Of a stretch of 64,000 bases of DNA, positions 7,663 to 15,782 are shown in pieces. A program made the translations under genes and the position numbers. The notes beneath the pieces were generated by a model. That model was given only the letters and a program-made list of their open reading frames with translations. It was not told the origin of the DNA and made no database searches. The stretch spans positions 5,332,157-5,396,156 of the forward strand of contig NZ_ARVW01000001.1 of the NCBI RefSeq assembly GCF_000384315.1, in the 5' to 3' direction. The first letter of the stretch is position 1, and every line of letters starts with the position of its first letter. The stretch comes from Amycolatopsis nigrescens CSC17Ta-90. GTDB taxonomy: Bacteria > Actinomycetota > Actinomycetes > Mycobacteriales > Pseudonocardiaceae.

Positions 7663-9210
7663 TCATTCACGCAGCTCCGGGATATTCCGCTGGTGCCGCG
7701 AAAGGGGCTCGGACGACGCTCCGTTCGCCGCGCAGAACCGGTCGGTCCGCGGCCGCTGCCCGTCCACCAGGAAGCCGGTGGTGAGGTCGTCGACGCAGGC
7801 GTTGCCGTCGGCGAGATAGGCGAGGTGGCCGCCGGCGTCCACGGCCACCAGCCTGGCCCGCTGCCCCAGCGCCCGGCGCATCTCGGCCGCGCCGATCAGC
7901 GGGGTCCCCGGGTCACGCAGGTTGGACAGCAGCAGGACGTTGGACGGGCCGTGGTCGGTGATCCGCACCGGCGCTTCCACCGGTTCGACCGGCCAGAACG
8001 CGCACGGCCAGAGGTTGGCCCCGGATGCGCCGAACAGGGGATACCGCACGCGGTCCCGCTCGACGTCGCGCTGGTAGGTCGGCACGTCCCGGGACCAGCG
8101 GGAACTGTTGCACGCCAAGTGGATCAGGCCGGAGAAGTCCGCCGGGCCCGGCGCGTTGATCTCCCCGGGCGGCTGGTGGCCGCCGAGGGTCAGGTCGATC
8201 GCCCGCCAGGTGTCGGCGAGCGGCGCGAAGGTGCTGTCGGAGAACAGGAAGGCGAAGTTCGTGTAGCGGAAGGCCGGGCCGTCCATCTCGCCGATCGGCG
8301 TCCGGTCCAGCCGGTCGGCCAGTTCGGAGAACTTCGCCCGCACTTCCCGCGCGGTGCCGCCGAGGTGGTAGGTGCCGTTCCTGGCCGCGGCCCACTCCGC
8401 GAAATCGGGGAACCGCTCCTCGACCCCGCGCCCGAGCCTGCTCGACCAGGTGTGGTCCATCCCGCCCGGCCCCACCACGCTGTCCAGCACGAACCGGTCG
8501 GTCCGCTGCGGGAAGAGGGTGGCGTACACCGCACCGACGTAGGTGCCGAACGAATACCCGAAGTAGGAGATCCGCTGTTCGCCAAGCGCCGCCCTGATCC
8601 GGTCCATATCGCGCGCCACGTTCGCGACCGACATGTGCGGCAGCCGTCGCGCCGAGGCCGAGCTCGCGCACTGCGCGGTGATCTCGCGCAGCTCGGCGGC
8701 CCGCCGGAGGACGTCGGCCGGACCGGCGGCATAGCCCGAAGGCGGGATGTTCAGGTCCTGATCACCGTGCAGGTCGCAGGTCACCGGGGTACTGGCGCCG
8801 ATGCCGCGCGGGTCGAAACTGATCAGGTCGTAACTTTCCCGCACGCTGCCGGGCAGCCCATGGGAAACCAGCCGGAGCGGGAAGGACAGCTCCGAGCCGC
8901 TCTGGCCGCCGGGGTTGAGCAGCAGCACTCCGCGTCGTGCGTCCGGCCGGGGGCTCGGCAGCTTCGACAGCCCGATCTCGATCTTCGGCCCGCGCGGGTT
9001 CGCGTAGTCCAGCGGTACTTCGAGCTTCGCGCAGACCAGCTCCGGCGAAGGCTCCGCGCACGGCCCCCACACCGGCCCGTTCCCGGTGGCCGCGGCGGAC
9101 CCGGTGGCCGCGGCGGTCAGGCCCGCGGCCATCGTGACGGCCGCCACCAGCAGCCTGCCGTACCTCGGCCTAGGTTTCGGTCTATCGGCGCGTGAAGGCA
9201 TCCGTTTCAT
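7663..9210 (-). CDS. Secreted alpha/beta-hydrolase, tripeptidyl aminopeptidase-like (TAP C-terminal)
   Basis: A 515-residue exported hydrolase: basic N-terminus and hydrophobic signal (LLVAAVTMAAGLTAAATG), Cys-rich entry segment, oxyanion NPGGQSGS, nucleophile Ser in GYSFGTYVG, acid Asp in RDPGTPL and His in DAGGHLAYL. It matches SlpD/tripeptidyl-aminopeptidase-type enzymes that cleave N-terminal tripeptides or hydrophobic esters. ATG 9210 is chosen because AAAGGAG is well spaced; a GTG three codons earlier overlaps the ribosome-binding site. Two perfect 16-bp tandem repeats lie just upstream. A paralogue is at 43163-44668. In this cluster it could unmask a prodrug outside the cell, but this is a guess. 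Confidence 0.88.
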   Translation of the reverse strand: MKRMPSRADRPKPRPRYGRLLVAAVTMAAGLTAAATGSAAATGNGPVWGPCAEPSPELVCAKLEVPLDYANPRGPKIEIGLSKLPSPRPDARRGVLLLNPGGQSGSELSFPLRLVSHGLPGSVRESYDLISFDPRGIGASTPVTCDLHGDQDLNIPPSGYAAGPADVLRRAAELREITAQCASSASARRLPHMSVANVARDMDRIRAALGEQRISYFGYSFGTYVGAVYATLFPQRTDRFVLDSVVGPGGMDHTWSSRLGRGVEERFPDFAEWAAARNGTYHLGGTAREVRAKFSELADRLDRTPIGEMDGPAFRYTNFAFLFSDSTFAPLADTWRAIDLTLGGHQPPGEINAPGPADFSGLIHLACNSSRWSRDVPTYQRDVERDRVRYPLFGASGANLWPCAFWPVEPVEAPVRITDHGPSNVLLLSNLRDPGTPLIGAAEMRRALGQRARLVAVDAGGHLAYLADGNACVDDLTTGFLVDGQRPRTDRFCAANGASSEPLSRHQRNIPELRE

Positions 9211-9224
9211 ACCCCGCACTCCTT

Positions 9225-9256
9225 TGTCTACTCAGGACAGTGTCTACTCAGGACAG
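9225..9256. repeat. Tandem 16-bp direct repeat in a promoter region
   Basis: TGTCTACTCAGGACAG is repeated exactly twice, head to tail, immediately before the ribosome-binding site of the peptidase gene. Each unit contains an imperfect inverted repeat (GTCT-N5-GGAC), suggesting two operator copies. A related element (TCTATTTAAGACAG) precedes the paralogous peptidase gene at 43163. Confidence 0.75.
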
Positions 9257-9260
9257 ATGG

Positions 9261-10832
9261 TCAGCGCACCAGCGCGACCGGCTCGGTCTGGTCGGTGTTC
9301 TTCGCGGAGTTCTCGCGGCCGGTCCTTGGCACGTGCCGCAGCGTGAACATCGTCAGTACGGCCGCGGCGAGGGTGATCGCCGCACTGATCGCCGCGGTGC
9401 CCTGCAGACTCGCCGTGGTCGCCTGGAAGGCGCTGTGCAGCAGGTCCGCGGACTCGCCCGCGGGCAGTTCACCGGCGACGGCCATCGCACCGGCGACGCT
9501 CTCCCCGGCACTGGCCGCCGCGTCGGCCGGCACGCCTTGGCCGACCTCGACCTGGCTCTGGTAGACGGCGGTGCCCACCACCCCGAGCAGGGCGACCCCC
9601 ATCGCCAGGCCGAACTCGCCGGCGGTCTCGTTGACCGAAGCCGCCGATCCGGCCCGCTCCGGCGGCGCGGACTGCATGATCAGCGCGGCGCCGAGTCCCG
9701 CGATCGGGCCGACCCCGATCGAGACCAGCAGCGTGCCGGTCACCAGCAGCGACAGGTCGCCGGTGCCGTCGAGTTGGGTGAGCGTCAGATAACCGGCCAG
9801 TTGGAGCACGAAGCCGGCGGCGATCGCGTGCGCCGGCCTGACCCGCCGGACGAGCAGCGGGGTCAGCTGGATGACGACCACGGTGGTCAGCGTCGCGGGT
9901 AGCAGCAACAGCGCGGTGCTCACCGCGGACAACCCGGCGACGGTCTGCAGGTACAGGTAGACGAAGAGCTGGGTTCCGGCGACGAAGCCGATCAGCGTGG
10001 TCAGTACCAGGGTCGAGCTGAACGTGCGGCTGCGGAACAGCCGCAGGTCCAGCAGCGGGCCGGCCAGCCGGCGCTGGCGCCGCACGAACAGCACGCCGCT
10101 GAGCACCCCCAGCAGGATCGCGAGGATCTGCGTTGCCGCGATGCCTTCGCGGGAGAGCTGCTTGAGGCCGTAGACGATCGGCAGGATCGCCACCAGCGAA
10201 AGCGCCACACTGGGCAGGTCGAGCCGTCCGGGGCTGCTGATGCGGTGCTCGGGCAGCAACTTCGGCCCGAAGATCAGCAGCAGCACCATGATCGGCACAC
10301 CGAGCAAGAACACCGAAGACCAGCCGAACGACTCCAGCAGCGCCCCGCCGACCACCGGACCGAGCGCGCTGCCGCCGGTGAAGCAGCCCATCCAGACCGC
10401 GACCGCCATCGTGTGCTGCCGGCGACCGGGGAACATGGTCCTGATCAGCGCCATGGTCGATGGCATCAGGGTGGAGCCGGCGATTCCGACCAGTGTCCTG
10501 GCCGCGATCAGCATCTCCGGGCTGGTGGCACTGGCCGCCAGCACCGAGGCGACGGCGAAGGCGGCCGCGCCGATGAGCAGCAGCCGTTTCCGGCCGATCC
10601 GGTCGCCGAGATGTCCCATCGTGACCAGCAGCCCGGCGATCATGAAGTCGTGGATGTCGGAGATCCACAGCTGCTCCACCGCGTTCGCGCCCAGATCCGC
10701 GCTCAGATGGGGCAGTGCCAGATACAGCACGCTCCTGTCCAGTGCCACCAGAATGGTGGGCAGCGCGAGGACCGCGAGCCCGATCATCGCACGCCGACCG
10801 GCTCGCACATTGGTTCCAACCGTTGTGTCCAT
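9261..10832 (-). CDS. DHA2-type MFS exporter (14 TM)
   Basis: A 523-residue integral membrane protein with the length and hydrophobic pattern of 14-TM drug:proton antiporters. It shows the loop motif GHLGDRIGRKRLLL after TM2 and motif C-like GSALGPVVGG in TM5. The C-terminus is cytoplasmic and polar. It is strongly similar along its length to the exporter at 15783-17390, so the cluster holds two paralogous pumps. It is most likely for product export or self-protection. It lies 50 nt upstream (in transcription) of the peptidase gene and may share its transcript. Confidence 0.92.
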   Translation of the reverse strand: MDTTVGTNVRAGRRAMIGLAVLALPTILVALDRSVLYLALPHLSADLGANAVEQLWISDIHDFMIAGLLVTMGHLGDRIGRKRLLLIGAAAFAVASVLAASATSPEMLIAARTLVGIAGSTLMPSTMALIRTMFPGRRQHTMAVAVWMGCFTGGSALGPVVGGALLESFGWSSVFLLGVPIMVLLLIFGPKLLPEHRISSPGRLDLPSVALSLVAILPIVYGLKQLSREGIAATQILAILLGVLSGVLFVRRQRRLAGPLLDLRLFRSRTFSSTLVLTTLIGFVAGTQLFVYLYLQTVAGLSAVSTALLLLPATLTTVVVIQLTPLLVRRVRPAHAIAAGFVLQLAGYLTLTQLDGTGDLSLLVTGTLLVSIGVGPIAGLGAALIMQSAPPERAGSAASVNETAGEFGLAMGVALLGVVGTAVYQSQVEVGQGVPADAAASAGESVAGAMAVAGELPAGESADLLHSAFQATTASLQGTAAISAAITLAAAVLTMFTLRHVPRTGRENSAKNTDQTEPVALVR

Positions 10833-10962
10833 TGACTGTGCTCTTCTCGACGATCGACAGGGACAGGGTCTGCGCGGACCTTTTCACACGAAAGAGTGAG
10901 ATAGCCTCCTCTCCTTTGCGGGCCATCGGCTCCGGCCCCGGCGTTCGCGGACCGCCGGCGAT

Positions 10963-10994
10963 ACCGCAATCTGGAAGTTGGTCGCGCGCCGGGA
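10963..10994 (+). promoter_or_regulatory. Shared 32-nt upstream block, copy A
   Basis: A block with core TGGAAGTTGG begins ACCGCA and ends CCGGG. It matches 24 of 32 positions with copy B at 15564-15595. Copy A lies 60 nt before the methyltransferase start at 11055 and could be a promoter/operator element. Confidence 0.45.
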
Positions 10995-11054
10995 CCCGGT
11001 CCAGAGTGGACCGAATACTGCCCGGTCCCGGGCCGCACTGGCGGAGGTGTACTG

Positions 11055-11801
11055 GTGAACGAACTTGGTTACGCGGTGGGTCGAGCCGCGCTCCAACGGC
11101 TGAGCGAGGTCCAGGACTCCACGTTCTCGGTGCTGGACCTGGAGTGGGACCAGCTGGCCGGTGTCTTCGGCGGAGACGACGATTCGCACCAGGCGACCGC
11201 GTACTTCACCGCCCTGCTGCCCTTCGAAGAGGCGGACAGCTTCCTGGAGATGGGTTGCGGCAGCGGGGTGACCGCCGTGGTGGCCGCGCTGAAGGGCTGC
11301 CCCGCGGTGACGGCATTGGACATCAACCCCGCCGCGGCGGAGAACACCAGGCTGAACGCCAAGCGGCACGGGGTGGAAGACCGGGTGCGCGCGCTGACCA
11401 GCGACCTTTTCGCCGCGCTGGACGAGGACGAGACCTTCGACCTGATCTACTGGTGCTCCTCGTTCATCGAAGCGCCGGCGGACCGTCCGGCGGAATCCTT
11501 CTTCGAGCTCTCCATCTTCGATCCCGGCTATTCCGCGCACCGCGAGTTCCTGCGCACCGCGCCGACGCATCTGACCGAAAACGGTATGATCCTGCTCGGG
11601 TTCAGCAATTTCGCCGGAAACGCGGAGCTGGTGGAGAAGTTCGCGCGCGACGCGGGTCTGCGGGCACGCGTCCGCAGCCAGCAGACCTATTCCTTCCCCG
11701 CCTCGGTGCTGGGCACCGATCCCGTTTTCGCCGCGCACGCCGACGCGGACGGTATGTTGCACAGTGACTTCACCCTGCTCGAGTTCCGTCGGAAAAACTG
11801 A
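11055..11801 (+). CDS. Class I SAM-dependent methyltransferase
   Basis: A 248-residue cytoplasmic enzyme with the SAM-binding motif FLEMGCGSGVTAVVAA (about 75-90), the motif II acidic end ALDINPAAAENTRLNA, and DLIYWCSS as the motif IV equivalent. The fold resembles small-domain (HemK/PrmA-like) methyltransferases, but no NPPY motif is present, so an RNA/protein glutamine target is unlikely; a small-molecule substrate is more plausible in this setting. GTG start after GGCGGAGGTG. It is co-transcribed with the phosphotransferase gene 12 nt downstream. Confidence 0.85.
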   Translation: MNELGYAVGRAALQRLSEVQDSTFSVLDLEWDQLAGVFGGDDDSHQATAYFTALLPFEEADSFLEMGCGSGVTAVVAALKGCPAVTALDINPAAAENTRLNAKRHGVEDRVRALTSDLFAALDEDETFDLIYWCSSFIEAPADRPAESFFELSIFDPGYSAHREFLRTAPTHLTENGMILLGFSNFAGNAELVEKFARDAGLRARVRSQQTYSFPASVLGTDPVFAAHADADGMLHSDFTLLEFRRKN

Positions 11802-11813
11802 AGAGGCGACCGC

Positions 11814-12848
11814 ATGCACACCCGTTACGGCCTGAAGCTCTGGTCTTCCGAGGACTGGCGCGAGCAGGCGGTGTCCTGGCTGGACGAGCGGCTGTCGGCC
11901 GCCGGGATCCGGCGGACCGGCGAGGTCACCCAGCCGCATCTGCAGCCGTGGGGCACGGTGCTCAAGGCGCCGACCACGCGGGGTCCCTTCTGGCTCAAAG
12001 CACCCGGCCCCGAGACCGCCTTCGAGATCGAGCTCTACCAGCTCTTCCTCCGGGTGGCACCGGACTGGGTGCTCACTCCCGTCGCGGCCGACCAGGAACG
12101 GGGATGGCTGGTGCTGCCCGACGGCGGAGCCGTGCTCGGCGACCGCATCGACGAGATCGACCTGACTGCCGAGCTGGCCGAGATCCTGCCCGAGTACGGG
12201 CGCCTGCAACGGGATCTGAGCCCGCACGTGGACGACCTGGTGTCCTTCGGAGTGACCGACATGCGCGCGGCCGCCATGCCGAAGCGGTTCGAAGAAGCGC
12301 TCGACGCGGTCGGTCAATATCTCAGCCAGTACGGCGACCCGGCGGGCTGGGAGGTCCATCGGCGGGCCACCGAGCTGCGCGGCACCTTCGGTTCCTGGTG
12401 CGAACGGCTGGCGGGGGCGGTGGTGCCGGCCAGTATCGACCACAACGACCTGCACCCGTGGAACATCTTCGTGCCCGGCGCTTCCGGGACCCCGGACGCC
12501 GGCAAGGCGAAGTTCTACGACTGGGGAGACAGCGTCGTCGCGCACCCGTTCGCCAGCATGCTGGTCGCGCTGGGGTTCGTCGGCCAGTACTTCGGACTCG
12601 GCGCCGACGATCCCGGGGTGCTGCGGGCCAGGGACGCGTACCTGGAGGTTTTCACCGACCTGGCGCCGCACACCGAGCTGGTCGAAGAACTGGAGCTGGC
12701 CTGCCGGGTCGCCAAGGTGGCCAGGGTGCTGACCTGGGACCGCTCGCTCCAGGCACAGGGGTACGAGGAAGCCGGCGGGTTCGCCACCGCGCCACTGCAA
12801 TGCCTGGCGGCGCTGCTCGCCGATTCCTGGTTCGAAGTCGGCATGTGA
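11814..12848 (+). CDS. Aminoglycoside phosphotransferase (APH)-family kinase
   Basis: A 344-residue kinase-fold protein. The catalytic loop HNDLHPWN (210-217) and the metal-binding DWGDS (236-240) are intact; the N-lobe is short, with FWLKAP as a likely nucleotide-binding Lys. APH-family enzymes phosphorylate hydroxyls of antibiotics, sugars or choline. It lies in one operon with the methyltransferase and ends at a terminator. Two roles are plausible: self-resistance by reversible phosphorylation, or a biosynthetic phosphate used as activating or leaving group. The sequence does not decide between them. Confidence 0.85.
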   Translation: MHTRYGLKLWSSEDWREQAVSWLDERLSAAGIRRTGEVTQPHLQPWGTVLKAPTTRGPFWLKAPGPETAFEIELYQLFLRVAPDWVLTPVAADQERGWLVLPDGGAVLGDRIDEIDLTAELAEILPEYGRLQRDLSPHVDDLVSFGVTDMRAAAMPKRFEEALDAVGQYLSQYGDPAGWEVHRRATELRGTFGSWCERLAGAVVPASIDHNDLHPWNIFVPGASGTPDAGKAKFYDWGDSVVAHPFASMLVALGFVGQYFGLGADDPGVLRARDAYLEVFTDLAPHTELVEELELACRVAKVARVLTWDRSLQAQGYEEAGGFATAPLQCLAALLADSWFEVGM

Positions 12849-12852
12849 CCCT

Positions 12853-12883
12853 GTCCTCCGGGCCAGCGGGAGGCCCGGAGGAC
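12853..12883. terminator. Bidirectional hairpin terminator
   Basis: A perfect 12-bp inverted repeat (GTCCTCCGGGCC arm, 7-nt loop) lies between the convergent phosphotransferase and LLM oxidoreductase genes. Confidence 0.82.
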
Positions 12884-12890
12884 GCATCGG

Positions 12891-13766
12891 TCAGGCCAGC
12901 GCGGGCACGATCTTGTTGCCGACGATCTCCGCCTGTGCCACCGGGTCGGGGCCGAAGATGATGCCGATCGCGGTGTGCACGCCGAGCCCGGTGAACCCGC
13001 GCAGCGTCTCGGCCAGCTCGTCCGCGCGTTCGCCGTCGGGGCCGAGGTCGAACGGCATGATGATGGTCTTCTCGATGGCGTCGTAGTCGCGGCCTTCGGT
13101 CGCGCAGTGCCCGCGCAGGATTTCCAGCTTGTCGGCCAGGTCCGGGGACGGGTAGAGGTTGCACGCGTCGGCGTAGCGGGCCACCAGGCGCAGGGTGCGC
13201 CGCTCACCGCCGCCCGCCACCATGATCGGCGGGTGCGGCCGGGTCAGGCTCTGCGGCACCAGAAGGGGCCGTTCGAGCTGGTAGTACCGGCCGGTGAAGG
13301 GCCGTTCAGCGCCCGGTTCGCTCTCCCACAACCGCAGGCAGACCTGAAGGGTCTCGTCCAGCCGGTCGAACCGCTCGGCGACCCCGGGGAACCCGATGCC
13401 CATCCCGCTCGCCTCGTCCGCGTCCCAGCCCGCGCCGACGCCCAGCATGGCGCGCCCGCCGGAAAGGATGTCCAGGTTCGTCACGGCCTTGGCGAGCAGT
13501 GCGGGCTCGCGGAAGTGGACGCCGGCGACGATGGGCGCGAGCCGGCACCGCCGGGTGTTCGCCGCCATCAGGGTCAGCGTGGTGAAGCACTCCAGCCACG
13601 GCTGCTCCGGGCCGCCCGCGTGCGGGCCCTGCCAGAGGTGGTCACCGACTCCGAGCAGGTCCACTCCGGACTCGTCGGCCGTGCGGGCGAACCGCGCGAT
13701 CGTGTCCGCCATCTGTGCTGGTCCGCCCGCCCAGGCGAACTCTCCGAATTCCAAGCCAACCTTCAC
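12891..13766 (-). CDS. LLM-class (probably F420-dependent) oxidoreductase
   Basis: A 291-residue luciferase-like TIM-barrel protein. It shows the family N-terminus (MKVGLEFGEFAWAG), the GVGAGWDADEASGMGIGFPG segment, and HPPIMVAGGGERRTLRLVARYADACN, typical of the F420-using branch in actinomycetes. Members catalyse hydride transfer to enones, imines or alcohols. It stands alone, divergent from the second berberine-bridge-like oxidase, whose product it could reduce. The start follows CAGGAGGCACC. F420 versus FMN use is inferred from subfamily appearance. Confidence 0.88.
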   Translation of the reverse strand: MKVGLEFGEFAWAGGPAQMADTIARFARTADESGVDLLGVGDHLWQGPHAGGPEQPWLECFTTLTLMAANTRRCRLAPIVAGVHFREPALLAKAVTNLDILSGGRAMLGVGAGWDADEASGMGIGFPGVAERFDRLDETLQVCLRLWESEPGAERPFTGRYYQLERPLLVPQSLTRPHPPIMVAGGGERRTLRLVARYADACNLYPSPDLADKLEILRGHCATEGRDYDAIEKTIIMPFDLGPDGERADELAETLRGFTGLGVHTAIGIIFGPDPVAQAEIVGNKIVPALA

Positions 13767-13984
13767 GCGGTGCCTCCTGGGTTCTGTGGCGCGGAAAAGC
13801 GCGATACGGCTTTCATGGTGGCACCGCGGGGACCCGCCGGTTTCTCGCTGCGTGCGGTGTAGCCGCCGGCCACGGTGGCCAGAGCATTCCGGGAGATGCC
13901 GCGCGGAGCCGGGAGGTCCGAGGATGCGAGCGAGACGGGCCCACGTGTGCCGAATTCCGCCGCAAACCTCAGGAGGGAACCGAA

Positions 13985-15541
13985 GTGACCGATACCGAGG
14001 ATCGGGTGGTGGTGCCCGCGAGCACCAACGGGCACCATGAGGCCGCCGGGTTCGGACCGGCCGCCATCGTCGCCGGCGACCCGCGTTACGACAGCATGGT
14101 GCGCGGCACCAACCACCGTTTCGTTGCCAGTCCGGACTTCGTGTGCGTGGTGACCAGCACCGAGCAGGTGCTCGAGGTGGTTGGCGCGGCCGTGGCCGAT
14201 GGCAGACGGATCACCGTGCGCAGTGGTGGGCACGGTTTCGAGGACTTCGCCACCGCGGACAGCGGGGTGCTGCTGGACATGTCGGAGATGACGAAGGTCT
14301 ACTTCGACCAGCAGCGGCTGGCTTTCGCGATTGAGCCGGGCGCCACCCTCGGCCATGTGTACCGGACCCTCTTCAAGGGCTGGAACGTGACCATCCCAGC
14401 CGGTGAAGGCGTGGAGGTCGGTGTCGGCGGGCACTTCGCCGGCGGCGGTTTCGGGCCCTTGTCGCGGCGCCTCGGCGCGGTCGTGGACTACGTGTACGCC
14501 GTCGAGGTCGTGGTGGTCGGCGAGGACGGCACCGCGCGGGTAGTGGTCGCCACCCGCGAACCTGACGACCCGAACCGGGATCTCTGGTGGGCGCACACCG
14601 GTGGCGGCGGTGGCAACTTCGGCATCGCGACCCGCTACTGGGTGCGTTCACCGGGGGCGAGTTCGACCGACCCCGCCGAACTGCTGCCCAAGGCGCCGGC
14701 CCAGTGGCGCAGCGCGGTTGTCGGCTGGTCGTGGGATTCGATCACCGAAGCGGGCTTCAAGCGGATGATGCGCAACGTCGGTGCCTGGTTCGAGCGCAAC
14801 AGCGACCCCGGTTCCCCGCACGCGAACCACTCCGCGTTCTTCTACGCGTCGCACCGCTCCGGCGGGATCCTGTCGATCGGCGCGATGATCGACGAGGACA
14901 TCGAAGGCGCCGGCGAACTGCTGGAGGAGTACTTCACCGCGATCGGCGCGGGAGTGGGCGCCGAGCCGGTCTTCCGGCACGAGACGGTCCGGCCGTGGCT
15001 GTACTTCGCGGCCTACCCCGGTCACGGTGACCAGGGCACCCCCGACAACCGGCGGATCAAGATCAAGGCCGCCTATCTGCGCAAGGGTTACACGGAAAGC
15101 CAGATCGACACGATCTGGCGGCATCTGGGCAGCGACGGCACCAACGGCGCCGGGCTGATCCTGATCGCCTACGGCGGCGCGGTGAACACCGTCGCGCCGG
15201 AGGAGACCGCGACCGCGCAGCGCGACTCCATTCTCAAGGCGGCCTTCATTTCCTGGTGGGCCGACGAGGCGGAGGACGAGACCATCATCGGCCAGCTGCA
15301 GGCGCTCTACCGCGACGTGTACGCCGAGACCGGCGGGGTGCCGGTGCCCAACGAGTACAACGACGGTTCGTACATCAACTACCCCGACGCGGACCTGGCC
15401 GATCCGGCGCTGAACACCTCCGGCGTGCCGTGGAGCACCTTGTACTACAAGGACAACTACCCCAGGTTGCAGCGGATCAAGAAGCGCTACGACCCGAACA
15501 ACGTGTTCCGGCACCGGTTGTCCATCGAGCTTCCTGACTGA
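13985..15541 (+). CDS. FAD-linked oxidase with berberine-bridge C-terminal domain
   Basis: A 518-residue PCMH FAD oxidase. The FAD-attaching His is in RSGGHGFEDFA (His83); the region that would carry a second Cys reads PAGEGVEVGVGGH (138-150) without Cys, so flavinylation is monocovalent. The C-terminal BBE motif (NYPDADL ... LYYKDNYPRLQRIKKRYDPNNVF) is complete. This branch includes enzymes that oxidise sugars or polycyclic alcohols in antibiotic pathways. I chose the GTG at 13985 after AGGAGGG; a longer open frame to 13715 overlaps the divergent promoter. Its divergence from the LLM gene suggests paired redox steps. Confidence 0.9.
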   Translation: MTDTEDRVVVPASTNGHHEAAGFGPAAIVAGDPRYDSMVRGTNHRFVASPDFVCVVTSTEQVLEVVGAAVADGRRITVRSGGHGFEDFATADSGVLLDMSEMTKVYFDQQRLAFAIEPGATLGHVYRTLFKGWNVTIPAGEGVEVGVGGHFAGGGFGPLSRRLGAVVDYVYAVEVVVVGEDGTARVVVATREPDDPNRDLWWAHTGGGGGNFGIATRYWVRSPGASSTDPAELLPKAPAQWRSAVVGWSWDSITEAGFKRMMRNVGAWFERNSDPGSPHANHSAFFYASHRSGGILSIGAMIDEDIEGAGELLEEYFTAIGAGVGAEPVFRHETVRPWLYFAAYPGHGDQGTPDNRRIKIKAAYLRKGYTESQIDTIWRHLGSDGTNGAGLILIAYGGAVNTVAPEETATAQRDSILKAAFISWWADEAEDETIIGQLQALYRDVYAETGGVPVPNEYNDGSYINYPDADLADPALNTSGVPWSTLYYKDNYPRLQRIKKRYDPNNVFRHRLSIELPD

Positions 15542-15563
15542 CAGTGAGAGTTCGTGTACACGC

Positions 15564-15595
15564 ACCGCATTTTGGAAGTTGGCCCGCGTCCGGGG
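15564..15595 (+). promoter_or_regulatory. Shared 32-nt upstream block, copy B
   Basis: Second copy of the block at 10963-10994 with the same core TGGAAGTTGG, 187 nt before the exporter start at 15783. Confidence 0.45.
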
Positions 15596-15601
15596 GCGGC
15601 A

Positions 15602-15613
15602 CAACAATTGTTG
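15602..15613. promoter_or_regulatory. AT-rich perfect palindrome before the exporter gene
   Basis: CAACAATTGTTG is a 12-bp perfect palindrome in an otherwise GC-rich 240-nt leader between 15542 and 15782. A repressor site controlling the exporter is plausible. The rest of the leader has a GTCCGGC/GCCGGAC hairpin (15619-15643) and no credible ORF. Confidence 0.45.
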
Positions 15614-15782
15614 GGTACCGTCCGGCCCGCCGTGCCGGACTTCCTGTCCGGAAGGTGCACCGATGAGAGACCTCATTCCCCGCCAGAACTGATACCGGGC
15701 CGCTGGGAGAACAGCGGCTCATGTCCGCATTTCCCGGATAAGCGGTGTCGAAGGGCACCCGATCGCAGAAAGAGCTCATGTG

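Noticed and set aside
15663..15689. Eight-codon ORF (MRDLIPRQ N) in the exporter leader as a leader peptide or RiPP precursor
   Set aside because: No ribosome-binding site, no codon run suggestive of attenuation, and no maturation enzyme nearby.
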